64,000 nucleotides of DNA from the NCBI GenBank assembly GCA_038200435.1, contig JBBPXY010000015.1, positions 1 to 64,000 on the forward strand. Direction: 5' to 3'. The stretch's first letter is position 1; each line of letters starts with the position of its first letter. A model generated the notes under the pieces. That model saw nothing but the letters and a program-made list of their open reading frames with translations, made no database searches and was not told the DNA's origin. This DNA is from JBBPXY01 sp038200435. Its GTDB lineage: Bacteria; Actinomycetota; Thermoleophilia; Solirubrobacterales; Solirubrobacteraceae. The position numbers and the translations under genes were made by a program. Shown here piece by piece: positions 36,580 through 44,289 of this stretch.

Positions 36580-36768
36580 ATGGCCGCAGATAACGAAGCG
36601 GGCGCGGGCGCCCCGGCCGGCGAGCCCGCTCCCTGCTCCCCCTGCCGTGGTACCGGGAAGCTCATCTCCGGGCTGGGCGGCGCTCCCAGCGAAGTCATCT
36701 GCCCGTGGTGTGAAGGCTCTGGCGTACGCGCCCCCGGGTACGACGCGCAGGCTGCCCGCCGCGCCTGA
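36580..36768 (+). CDS. Small zinc-ribbon protein with DnaJ-type CxxCxGxG motifs
   Basis: A 62-residue protein. Two half-sites, PCSPCRGTGKL and CPWCEGSGVR, match half of the DnaJ cysteine-rich domain and should bind one zinc. Flanks are Ala/Gly/Pro-rich and disordered. Similar tiny proteins are often annotated hypothetical. It lies 33 bp after pilC in the same direction, so it may be cotranscribed. Role unknown. Confidence 0.65.
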   Translation: MAADNEAGAGAPAGEPAPCSPCRGTGKLISGLGGAPSEVICPWCEGSGVRAPGYDAQAARRA

Positions 36769-36791
36769 TCGAAGAGAACTTCCGCTGTGCC

Positions 36792-36819
36792 CTCAAGTGT
36801 TGGGCTGAGGGGTCGATAT
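36792..36819 (+). promoter_or_regulatory. Sigma-28-like promoter of pilA
   Basis: CTCAA (36792-36796), 16 bp, then TCGATAT (36813-36819): one mismatch in each half from the sigma-D consensus CTAAA-N16-CCGATAT. It lies 23 bp upstream of the c-di-GMP aptamer, so transcription would begin just before the riboswitch. Confidence 0.65.
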
Positions 36820-36841
36820 ATGGGTTGTCCAGCACTTCTTA

Positions 36842-36923
36842 GGTGCCAAAGGCAAACCGTTCGTGAGGGCGGGACGCAAAGCCACGGATCTCCTTGAAAG
36901 GGGAGGAAGCCGGGTTGCCACCA
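36842..36923 (+). ncRNA. Cyclic di-GMP-I (GEMM) riboswitch upstream of pilA
   Basis: The conserved GEMM-I elements occur in order: GGCAAACC, GGGACGCAAAGCC (with the ligand-contacting ACGCAAAGCC core) and GGAAGCCGGGTTGCC, which includes the tetraloop-receptor strand. GGTG (36842-36845) can pair with CACC (36919-36922) as the closing stem. It lies in the 5' leader of pilA and should bind c-di-GMP through the P1-P2-P3 junction. Confidence 0.93.
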
Positions 36924-36955
36924 GGGTTAGACGCGCTGTCGAGCCCGACGGCATG

Positions 36956-37006
36956 GTTCTCCTAGGAGCTGGCGATCAATCCCATAGATCCGTTCCTAGG
37001 AGGAAC
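36956..37006 (+). promoter_or_regulatory. Ribosome-binding-site sequestering hairpin (riboswitch expression platform) of pilA
   Basis: GTTC-TCCTAGGA (36956-36967) pairs with TCCTAGGA-G-GAAC (36994-37006): 12 bp with one bulged G. The second strand contains the whole pilA Shine-Dalgarno AGGAGG (36998-37003), four bases from the ATG. A separate 7-bp hairpin (36935-36952) lies between it and the aptamer. This suggests control of translation initiation. Whether c-di-GMP opens or closes it cannot be decided by eye. Confidence 0.7.
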
Positions 37007-37007
37007 A

Positions 37008-37451
37008 ATGCTCACCAAGATCCGTAACCGCGCCGAGGACGAAAAGGGCTTCACCCTGATCGAGCTCCTCGTCGTGATCCTGATCATCGGCATCCTTGCC
37101 GCTATCGCCATTCCGTCGTTCATCAACCAGCGGGGCAAGGGGCAGGACGCCGCCGCCAAGTCTGACGTCAAGACGGCGCAGACCGCGATCGAGACGTTCT
37201 ACACCGACAACCAGAACTACACGACCGACAAGGCTGGCCTCGTGGCCATCGAGCCCGCTCTGACGAGCGTCAACGTGACGGTCACCCCTGGTACCGACAG
37301 CTACTCACTGTCCGTGCCTTCGAAGTCCGGCGCGCAGGGCGGCGGCACGTTCACCATCGTCCGGGCGACCAGCGGTGCGGTGACACGTACCTGCACCAAC
37401 GCCAACAAGGGCGGCTGCAAGGCGGCCGACGCCGACGGGAACATGTGGTAG
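37008..37451 (+). CDS. pilA: Major type IV pilin PilA
   Basis: A 147-residue prepilin. The leader MLTKIRNRAEDEKG is cut before Phe15, giving the mature start FTLIELLVVILIIGILAAIA, with Glu at +5, as required by PilD. The alpha1 helix continues through AAKSDVKTAQTAIETFY, followed by a short beta domain with one Cys pair (TRTCTNANKGGCK) as the D-loop near the C-terminus. It has a perfect AGGAGG Shine-Dalgarno, a c-di-GMP riboswitch upstream and two terminators downstream, as expected for a highly expressed monocistronic major pilin. Confidence 0.95.
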   Translation: MLTKIRNRAEDEKGFTLIELLVVILIIGILAAIAIPSFINQRGKGQDAAAKSDVKTAQTAIETFYTDNQNYTTDKAGLVAIEPALTSVNVTVTPGTDSYSLSVPSKSGAQGGGTFTIVRATSGAVTRTCTNANKGGCKAADADGNMW

Positions 37452-37453
37452 CA

Positions 37454-37480
37454 GCAGCTTCCTAGCGGAAACTGCTTTTT
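37454..37480 (+). terminator. First intrinsic terminator of pilA
   Basis: GCAGCTTCC-TAGC-GGAAACTGC is an 8-bp stem with one internal mismatch, followed by TTTTT. It starts only 2 bp after the pilA stop codon. Confidence 0.85.
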
Positions 37481-37482
37481 AG

Positions 37483-37510
37483 AGAGGCGGGCCTTCGGGC
37501 CCGCCTCTTT
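37483..37510 (+). terminator. Second, tandem terminator of pilA
   Basis: GAGGCGGGCC-TTCG-GGCCCGCCTC is a perfect 10-bp stem with a UUCG loop, followed by TTT. It directly follows the first terminator, so pilA transcription is doubly insulated from the downstream gene. Confidence 0.88.
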
Positions 37511-37549
37511 CGCGTTCTGGGGCCGATCTCCGTTCTGGGGCCGACCCTC

Positions 37550-37972
37550 ATGTGCGCACTTCGAGCGGCCGATACCAGGAGCGTGCTTCCATCGCTCCGC
37601 CAGTCCTTCTCCGCCGGCTCCGTCATCCTGACCCTCGCCGCCGGCTTCTCACTCGTCTCCACCGAGCACGCGCTCGGACTCGACGGCACCGCCCAGCGCG
37701 ACGCGCGGGCCGGCCTGACGGCGATGGAGGAGTTCTACATCCGCCACCAGACCTACAACGCCGATCCCACGCAGCTGGCGCAGACCGACCCGAGACTTCA
37801 GGGCGCCAACGTCCTCACCGCCAGCGGGACTGCCGAGACTTACGTGGTGTCTGTCACGTCGCGATCTCCGCAGCACACGGTCTTTACGCTCACCCGGGGC
37901 GCCAACGGCACCGTGACCCGCGGCTGCGACACGCCCGGTCGTGGCGGGTGCCCGCTCGCGGGCACGTGGTAG
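37550..37972 (+). CDS. Non-canonical pilin-like protein lacking a PilD cleavage motif
   Basis: A 140-residue protein. Residues 47-140 match the PilA globular region in order: AQRDARAGLTAMEEFYIRHQ parallels AKSDVKTAQTAIETFYTDNQ, and the end NGTVTRGCDTPGRGGCP parallels SGAVTRTCTNANKGGCK, including both cysteines. The N-terminus differs. A short hydrophobic stretch (FSAGSVILTLAAGFSLVS) lacks the Gly-Phe-x3-Glu prepilin site. It may be a membrane-anchored pilin relative, a decayed second pilin, or mis-started. It follows the pilA tandem terminators, with no obvious promoter of the shared type. Confidence 0.7.
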   Translation: MCALRAADTRSVLPSLRQSFSAGSVILTLAAGFSLVSTEHALGLDGTAQRDARAGLTAMEEFYIRHQTYNADPTQLAQTDPRLQGANVLTASGTAETYVVSVTSRSPQHTVFTLTRGANGTVTRGCDTPGRGGCPLAGTW

Positions 37973-38041
37973 CCCGGGCGCGCGCCAGGCGGCCATCCGT
38001 CGTTCCGGTCCCATCATCGGTCCGGTAACACCCCGCTGGGG

Positions 38042-38070
38042 CTCAAGTGCCCGTGCCGAGGAGTCGATGG
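38042..38070 (+). promoter_or_regulatory. Sigma-28-like promoter of the PKD/Ig-repeat gene
   Basis: CTCAA (38042-38046), 17 bp, then TCGATGG (38064-38070). The expected transcription start near 38078 lies after the annotatable ATG at 38067, which argues for a downstream start codon at 38103. Confidence 0.5.
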
Positions 38071-38102
38071 GAACCGGGTCGTCGACCAGGAGATCGGTAC
38101 CG

Positions 38103-41100
38103 GTGCTCACAGGAAGTGGATCGCGAAGGCTCGCTTGGCTCTGTGCGCTGGCCTGCTCGGTCTTCGCCGCGGGCGGGAGCACCGCCCAGGCCGCGGTCCT
38201 CTCTCCGCCGCACGTCTCGTTCTCCTGGGCGCCCGGCACGGCACGCGTGAGCGCACCCATCCAGTTCGACTCGACCGCCTCAGACCCCGGGGGCACGCCC
38301 ATCGCGAGCTACGCCTGGTACTTCGACGGCGACGCGCAGGTCGGCTCGACGGCTCCCGACCCCGCCTACGCGGGATTCTCGACCGAAGGCCCGCACCTGG
38401 TCCGCCTTGTGGTGACCGACGGCCAGGGCGAGAGCACCACCGAGGAGCACATCGTCCATGTCCATGCCGGCAACCTCGCGCCGCGGGTGGGCGACGTCTC
38501 GGCGCTACCGGCCCTGCGTCGCGCCGGCGTCGCCATGACGCTCAGATGCGAGTGCTCGGATCCTGACGGGGATCCGGGCACTTCGCTGACCTACGACTGG
38601 GACTTCGGAGATGGGAGCCCCCATGGCTCGGGGCCGACGCCCACCCACACCTACGCGACGGCGGGCGACCGCGTGATCCGCGTGACCGCCACCGACACGC
38701 AGGGTGACTCGGCGACGAACATCCTCGCCGTGCACGTACACGGCGGAAACGATCCGCCGACGCTCCGCATCGGGCCCCCGCGCACCGCGATGCCCACCGA
38801 AAGCCTTCCGTTCGGTGTCTACGCCACCGATGACGCCACGGCGGAGTCAGCCATGAGCTACTCGTGGGACTTCGGCGACGGGACAGCTCCGGCTACGGAG
38901 GCCAACCCCAACCACGCGTTCGCGGAGGCCGGCGATTACGTCGTGCAGGTCAGCGTGACCGACGGCGACGGCGCCTCGACCATGGCCAGCCAGGTGGTGC
39001 ACGTCGGACGCCCCTCCGGCACTCCGTCGGCGTTCTTCAGCACCCTCTTCGATCCGACGGGCAGCGTCCTCTTCGTCGACACCGCGGCGCATCCACAGAC
39101 TGGGCAGCCCGTACTCTTCCAGAACGGGTCAGCCGATCCCGACGGCGCGGCTCTCGTGTCCTACTCGTGGGACTTCGGCGACGGCCAGGGCTCCACGGCG
39201 GCCTCGCCGTCGCACACGTTCGAGACCGTCGGCGACAAGCTCGTGGTGTTGACTGTCACCGATGCCCAGGGGCTGCGCGCGAAGTACTCGGCGGTCATGC
39301 AGGTACACGCGGGCAACATCGCACCGGTGGCCTCGTTCGTCTCGTCGTCCGACTCCCCTCGCGCCGGGCGATCCGTCGACTTCTTCAGCGAGGCCAGCGA
39401 CGCCGATTCGCCCGGGTCCGCCGGGCTCGTCTGCGACTGGGACTTCGGCGACGGCTCGCCCCACTCGAGCGCGTCCGACCCAACCCACACGTTCACCGTC
39501 CCGGGCCCGCACGACGTCCGCCTGACCGTCACCGATTCGGCGGGCGCGACCGTGGTCGCCGCGCGTACCTTCGCCGTTCACGCCGACAACCTGCCTCCCG
39601 AGGTCGCCCTGAACGCCGACACCGTGTATCCCGGTACCGGGCAAACGGTCAGGTTCACCGACGCCTCGGTCGACCGTGATGGGCAGATCGTCTCCTACAG
39701 CTGGGACTTCGGCGACGGAACCACCGACTCGCAGTCCTCGGTCGAGCACTCCTACCCGACGGCGGGGGACTACCAAGTGCGCGAGGTCGTCACCGACGAC
39801 GACGGGGCGAGCACGACGGAGGTGCTCACCGTGCACGTGGAGCTGGTCCCTCCGTCGGTCTCTTTTCCACCGGCCATCGCGGGCGTGGCCCGGCAGCGCG
39901 ACACGCTTACCGCCGGCCCGGGCGCATGGAACGGGTCCACGCCGCTCACCTACGCCTATCAATGGGTGCGCTGCGACCCTGCCGGCACCGCATGCTCCGA
40001 CATCGCCGGGGCGGGCGGAGCGGGTGCAAGCTCGACCTACACGCTGACCCGGGCCGACGTGGGCAACGTCGTGACCGTGCGCGTGACGGCGACCAACTTC
40101 GCCGGCAGCGATTCGGCGAGCTCGGCGCCGAGCGACGTGATCGCTCCCGCGCCCCCGCTTAGTACATCGCCTCCGCCCGTGTCCGGAACGACGCGCGACG
40201 GTGACGTGCTCACCGCCGGACCGGGCGGTTGGGACACGTACTCCACGCCGGTCTACAGCTATCAATGGGTGCGTTGCGACTCGGGCGCCTGCTCTGACAT
40301 CGCCGGCGCCGGCGCACAGACCTATCGCTTGACGTTCGCCGACGAGAGCAAGACCGTGCACGTGCGCGTCACCGCCAGCAACCTGGAGGGCGCGACGCAG
40401 GCCGAATCCGCCGAGACTTCGGCCATCGCCCCGGGGCCGCCCGTCAAGCTGGGTGACCCGACGGTGGCCGGGACCGCGCGCGACGGCGCCACTCTTGCGT
40501 CCGACGCGGGCACTTTCGGCGGCTCGCCGGCCATGACGACCACGCGCACGTGGAAGCTCTGCGACTCGAGCGGATTCTCGTGCGTGGACATCGCCGGAGC
40601 CAGCGGCGGTACCTACACGCTCACCCCCGGCGATGTCGGGCATCGAATACGGCTCGTCGTGGGCAAGTCCAACGCGCTCGGTTCGGCCTCGGGTGCATCA
40701 GCGCCGAGCGCCGTGGTGCTCGCCACTCCTCCGGTCATCACCGCGGCCCCCGCGCTGAGCGGCACGGCGACTGACGGTCAGGTCCTCACGGTCGGCACGG
40801 GCGCGGCCACCGGGACGCCCATCCTCTCCTACGCGTATCGCTGGCGCCGCTGCGACGCCGCCGGAGCGGCGTGCACCGACCTGGCCTCAGGTGGGTCGGA
40901 TTCGAGCTACACCCTCACGCCGCAGGATGTCGGCCACCGCATGCGCGTGCGCATGACGGTGAGCAACGCGACCGGCTCGGACTCGAGCGATTCGGCCGCG
41001 AGCGCGCCCGTCGCACCCGTTCCTCCGAGCCTGCTCGCGCCGTCGGTCGTATCCGGCACAGCGCGCGACGCGGCGGTCCTGACCTCGAGTCCCGGAGTGT

Positions 41101-41984
41101 TCACCGGCAGCGGCCCGCAGCTCTCCTACCGCTGGCGTCGCTGCGACCGCACGCTCGGAGGCGACGGGACGGCGATCAACTGCGCCGACGTCGCCGGTGC
41201 GACCCAGCCCACCTACCGTCTCACGGGCGCGGACGTGGCGCACCGGTTCGTCGTTCTCGTCACGGCCACCAACAGCGCCGGATCGGCGTCGGATACCTCG
41301 GCGCCTACCCCCGTCGTCCTGCCCGCGCCGCCCGTGGCGATGGCCGCTCCCGCCGTGATCGGCACTGCGATGACCGCCCGCGCGCTGACCGCGACCGGGG
41401 CGCTGTTCTCGGGGAGTGCACCGCTCGCCTACGCCTACCAGTGGAGTCGCTGCGACGCCTCCGGTGCTTCCTGCTCCGACATCGCGGGCGCCACCGGCGC
41501 GAGCTACCCGCTCGGAGCAGGCGACGTCGGGCACACCGTGCGGGTCCGCGTGAGCGCGCGGAACGCGGCGGGCTCGGTTTCGGCCACGTCGGGCCGCAGT
41601 GCCCTCATTCTCTTGGCGATCGACGGGGCCCGCGCTCGCTCGGCGCTCAGCGCGGCACTCCTGACCTCGCGCCGCGCGGCGACCGTGCGCGCCGTGATGC
41701 GCGCGCGGGGCGCGACCACGTACTTCGACGACCGCTTCGGCGCCGGCGTAGTCCAGCTTTCCTGGTACGGCTCCTCGCACGGGCGCTCGGTGCTCGTGGC
41801 GAAGGCGACGCGCACGCTCGCCGGGAGCGGCCGCGTCGCGCTGAAGCTCGTCCTGACCGCACCGGGCCGGGCGCTGCTGAAGAAGGCCGCCCGCGGCATC
41901 AGGCTCACGGGCCGCGGATCGTTCGCACTGGTCCACCAAGCGTCGATCGCCGCCTCGCGCTCGGTGTCGCTGCGTCCGCGCTGA
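38103..41984 (+). CDS. Large secreted PKD- and Ig-like-repeat protein in the pilus locus
   Basis: A 1293-residue secreted protein from the GTG at 38103, which has AGGAGA nine bases upstream; ATGs at 38067 and 37941 are alternatives. A signal peptide (RRLAWLCALACSVFAAGGSTAQA) is followed by six PKD domains, each marked by a WDFGDG-like motif (the first is WYFDGD). Six roughly 90-residue Ig-like modules then carry YQWxRCD...C and DVGxxVxVRVTAxNxxGS, each with a Cys pair. The C-terminal 130 residues are basic and end SLRPR, without an LPXTG or lipid anchor. Probably an adhesin or pilus-associated surface protein; this is inference from context. Confidence 0.85.
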   Translation: MLTGSGSRRLAWLCALACSVFAAGGSTAQAAVLSPPHVSFSWAPGTARVSAPIQFDSTASDPGGTPIASYAWYFDGDAQVGSTAPDPAYAGFSTEGPHLVRLVVTDGQGESTTEEHIVHVHAGNLAPRVGDVSALPALRRAGVAMTLRCECSDPDGDPGTSLTYDWDFGDGSPHGSGPTPTHTYATAGDRVIRVTATDTQGDSATNILAVHVHGGNDPPTLRIGPPRTAMPTESLPFGVYATDDATAESAMSYSWDFGDGTAPATEANPNHAFAEAGDYVVQVSVTDGDGASTMASQVVHVGRPSGTPSAFFSTLFDPTGSVLFVDTAAHPQTGQPVLFQNGSADPDGAALVSYSWDFGDGQGSTAASPSHTFETVGDKLVVLTVTDAQGLRAKYSAVMQVHAGNIAPVASFVSSSDSPRAGRSVDFFSEASDADSPGSAGLVCDWDFGDGSPHSSASDPTHTFTVPGPHDVRLTVTDSAGATVVAARTFAVHADNLPPEVALNADTVYPGTGQTVRFTDASVDRDGQIVSYSWDFGDGTTDSQSSVEHSYPTAGDYQVREVVTDDDGASTTEVLTVHVELVPPSVSFPPAIAGVARQRDTLTAGPGAWNGSTPLTYAYQWVRCDPAGTACSDIAGAGGAGASSTYTLTRADVGNVVTVRVTATNFAGSDSASSAPSDVIAPAPPLSTSPPPVSGTTRDGDVLTAGPGGWDTYSTPVYSYQWVRCDSGACSDIAGAGAQTYRLTFADESKTVHVRVTASNLEGATQAESAETSAIAPGPPVKLGDPTVAGTARDGATLASDAGTFGGSPAMTTTRTWKLCDSSGFSCVDIAGASGGTYTLTPGDVGHRIRLVVGKSNALGSASGASAPSAVVLATPPVITAAPALSGTATDGQVLTVGTGAATGTPILSYAYRWRRCDAAGAACTDLASGGSDSSYTLTPQDVGHRMRVRMTVSNATGSDSSDSAASAPVAPVPPSLLAPSVVSGTARDAAVLTSSPGVFTGSGPQLSYRWRRCDRTLGGDGTAINCADVAGATQPTYRLTGADVAHRFVVLVTATNSAGSASDTSAPTPVVLPAPPVAMAAPAVIGTAMTARALTATGALFSGSAPLAYAYQWSRCDASGASCSDIAGATGASYPLGAGDVGHTVRVRVSARNAAGSVSATSGRSALILLAIDGARARSALSAALLTSRRAATVRAVMRARGATTYFDDRFGAGVVQLSWYGSSHGRSVLVAKATRTLAGSGRVALKLVLTAPGRALLKKAARGIRLTGRGSFALVHQASIAASRSVSLRPR

Positions 41985-42057
41985 CGGGGCGGTACCCGGC
42001 GCGCCGCGGGAGCACGATGCCAATGTGGCCAAGCCGCGGCCCAGAAGCCCGGTGTCG

Positions 42058-42086
42058 CTCAAGATCAGGCGCCGAGAGGCCGAGTA
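42058..42086 (+). promoter_or_regulatory. Sigma-28-like promoter of the minor-pilin operon
   Basis: CTCAA (42058-42062), 17 bp, then CCGAGTA (42080-42086). The ATG at 42094 is 7 bp further, implying a leaderless mRNA. The -10 has G for T at one position, so it is a weaker match. Confidence 0.45.
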
Positions 42087-42093
42087 GTCACCT

Positions 42094-44289
42094 ATGGATC
42101 GCTGCCGCCTGCACGAAGAGAGCGGCTTCAGCATGGTCGAGGTGCTCGTCGCCGCCGTCGTGCTGCTCATCGGCATCACCTCGACGTTCGTGCTCATCAG
42201 CTCCTCCAACGCCGGTATCAACCGCGCGCGAGCCCGGGAGGGCGCCACCAACCTCGCCCGGGAGACGCTCGAGGACACGCGCAACGTGAACTACTCGAAG
42301 ATCGGACAGGCCGGATGGGCCGACTCGATCATGACCGGCCTGTCGGGGCGCACGGGAGCGGTCACCTCGCCGAACGCCAACACATCGCAGACGACCGTGG
42401 TGCGTAGGGGAGTCACCTATGCGGTGAGCACCTCGTGGTGCTCCGTCGACGACTCGAAGGACAACTTCGGAGTGCATGCCGCCTCCACCGCCTGGTGCTC
42501 GGACAGCATCCAGGCCGACACGAAGGACCCGCAGCCGGAGGACCTCAAGCGCGTATCGGTCAACCTCAGCTGGACCGAGCGCGGGCGCACCGGCAGCGTG
42601 CAGCAGGTGGCCACCTTCGGCGCGGGCGGCGCGGCGCTCGGACCGGTGCTCACCAACCTGCAAATCACCACGCCGACGGTGGCCAACCCGACGGCCCCGG
42701 TCATCACGGCCAATCCGTCAAGCGGCAACGCAACCTTCACGGCGACGGCCGCGGGCGCGGATGACGTGAAGTTCAGCATCGACGGCACCGAGCAGGCCTC
42801 GGGGGTCGTGAAGAACTCCGGCGGGACGTGGACGTTCACGTGGCCCGTCAACACGCTCCGGGACGGCACCTACCAGATCAGCGCCGTGGCGGTCGACACG
42901 CTGGGCGTCCGCGGGCAGTCCCGGACGCTACCGGTCAGGCTGGCCCGCGGCTGGCCCGTCGTGCCAGCGAACGTCACGGGTGGCTACAACTACGTCTGGG
43001 TCGGTGGTGTCAAGACACTGGTGGTCGAGGGACAGTGGGACGCCAGCCCCGACGGAAGCGTCACGGGCTACGAGCTCCTGGATGGCTCGGGCACGGTCTG
43101 CGGCGGCTCGGGCGACGTGTCGCTCGCGTGCGTCGACCTGACCCCGCCCACATCGGGTTCGAGCTGGTACTACCTCCGGACCTGGTACCGCGATGCGTCC
43201 AATGCGCTCGCTTACGTCACCGTCCCCTACTACCTAACGGCGCCCGCGCAACCGTTCCCGGCCACGTACTCGTGGACGACGGGCACGTCGATCTCCCGCA
43301 CCAACTGCTACGGCGGCACGGGCGTCGTGCAGGGCGACGCGCCCTCCACCTTCGCCTCCGGCGCCCAGGCCACCTTCGGCAAGGTCAACGGCAACATCGT
43401 GGCTGGTTGCCTCCCTCCCTTCACCGGCGCGGTGAGCAGCACCGCGGGCACCGGCACGGGCACGTTCACCGGCTACTTCAAGAACACCGGCTCGAAGATC
43501 TGCTACCTGCAGGTCGGCGCCTATCCCAACAAGTCGCTGGCCACCAGCAACGCGGTCGAGGGCAACGCGGTCGGCGGCTCGCCCACCTACATGGCGGTGC
43601 CGAAGACCACCACGCCGACGCTCCTGACCTACAACTACAACGTCGTCGCCAAGAGCTTCGCCGCGGGCGATCAGCTCACGACGATCGTCAGCGGCTTCAG
43701 CCCGGGCACGCTCAACAGCGGCGACTGCTCGGGCACCACCTTCTACTACAACACGAGCACCTACCAGTCGAGCCTGGTGATCCCGATGACGACGGGCGGG
43801 AGCACCCCGTTGGCCGTGCCCGCCGCGCCCACCGGCCTCGCGCCCGGGAGCGGCGGTACGACTCTCACCTGGACGGCTCCCGCGAGTAGCAACCCGGCGG
43901 TGGACTTCTACCGCATCTACCGGGACGGCACGAACTACACGAACCGCGTCGACACGGCGGACGCCACCTCCACACCGGTCGGGACGGCGACTTCGGTGGG
44001 CGCGACCACCGTCACCGTGCCGAGCACGAGCGGGTTCGCCGCCGGGCAGAGCGTCTCCGTCGACACGGCGGCCAACCAGGACAACGTGACGATCCAGTCG
44101 GTGTCGGGCACCACCATCACCTTCACCACGGGGCTGGCGCATGCCCACGCCACGGGCGTCCCGGTGGGCGTGCGCACGATCAGCTGGACCGACACCAACA
44201 CGGGTGGCTCCACGCACACCTATGCCGTCACGAGCGTATCTGCGCCGCTCGCCGAATCCGCCTTCACCCCGATCGTGGGGCCGCTGTGA
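42094..44289 (+). CDS. PilV-like minor prepilin with a large extracellular region
   Basis: A 731-residue protein. The leader MDRCRLHEESG is followed by the cleavage site and FSMVEVLVAAVVLLIGI, with Glu at +5, a clear type IV prepilin N-terminus. The rest (about 700 residues) is far longer than a normal minor pilin. It contains Ig-like regions (VTANPSSGNATFTATAAGADDV-type), a Ser/Thr/Gly-rich middle with several Cys, and a fibronectin-III-like end (APTGLAPGSGGTTLTWTAP, FYRIYRDG). It may form a tip adhesin. It overlaps the next gene by 4 bp. Confidence 0.85.
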   Translation: MDRCRLHEESGFSMVEVLVAAVVLLIGITSTFVLISSSNAGINRARAREGATNLARETLEDTRNVNYSKIGQAGWADSIMTGLSGRTGAVTSPNANTSQTTVVRRGVTYAVSTSWCSVDDSKDNFGVHAASTAWCSDSIQADTKDPQPEDLKRVSVNLSWTERGRTGSVQQVATFGAGGAALGPVLTNLQITTPTVANPTAPVITANPSSGNATFTATAAGADDVKFSIDGTEQASGVVKNSGGTWTFTWPVNTLRDGTYQISAVAVDTLGVRGQSRTLPVRLARGWPVVPANVTGGYNYVWVGGVKTLVVEGQWDASPDGSVTGYELLDGSGTVCGGSGDVSLACVDLTPPTSGSSWYYLRTWYRDASNALAYVTVPYYLTAPAQPFPATYSWTTGTSISRTNCYGGTGVVQGDAPSTFASGAQATFGKVNGNIVAGCLPPFTGAVSSTAGTGTGTFTGYFKNTGSKICYLQVGAYPNKSLATSNAVEGNAVGGSPTYMAVPKTTTPTLLTYNYNVVAKSFAAGDQLTTIVSGFSPGTLNSGDCSGTTFYYNTSTYQSSLVIPMTTGGSTPLAVPAAPTGLAPGSGGTTLTWTAPASSNPAVDFYRIYRDGTNYTNRVDTADATSTPVGTATSVGATTVTVPSTSGFAAGQSVSVDTAANQDNVTIQSVSGTTITFTTGLAHAHATGVPVGVRTISWTDTNTGGSTHTYAVTSVSAPLAESAFTPIVGPL

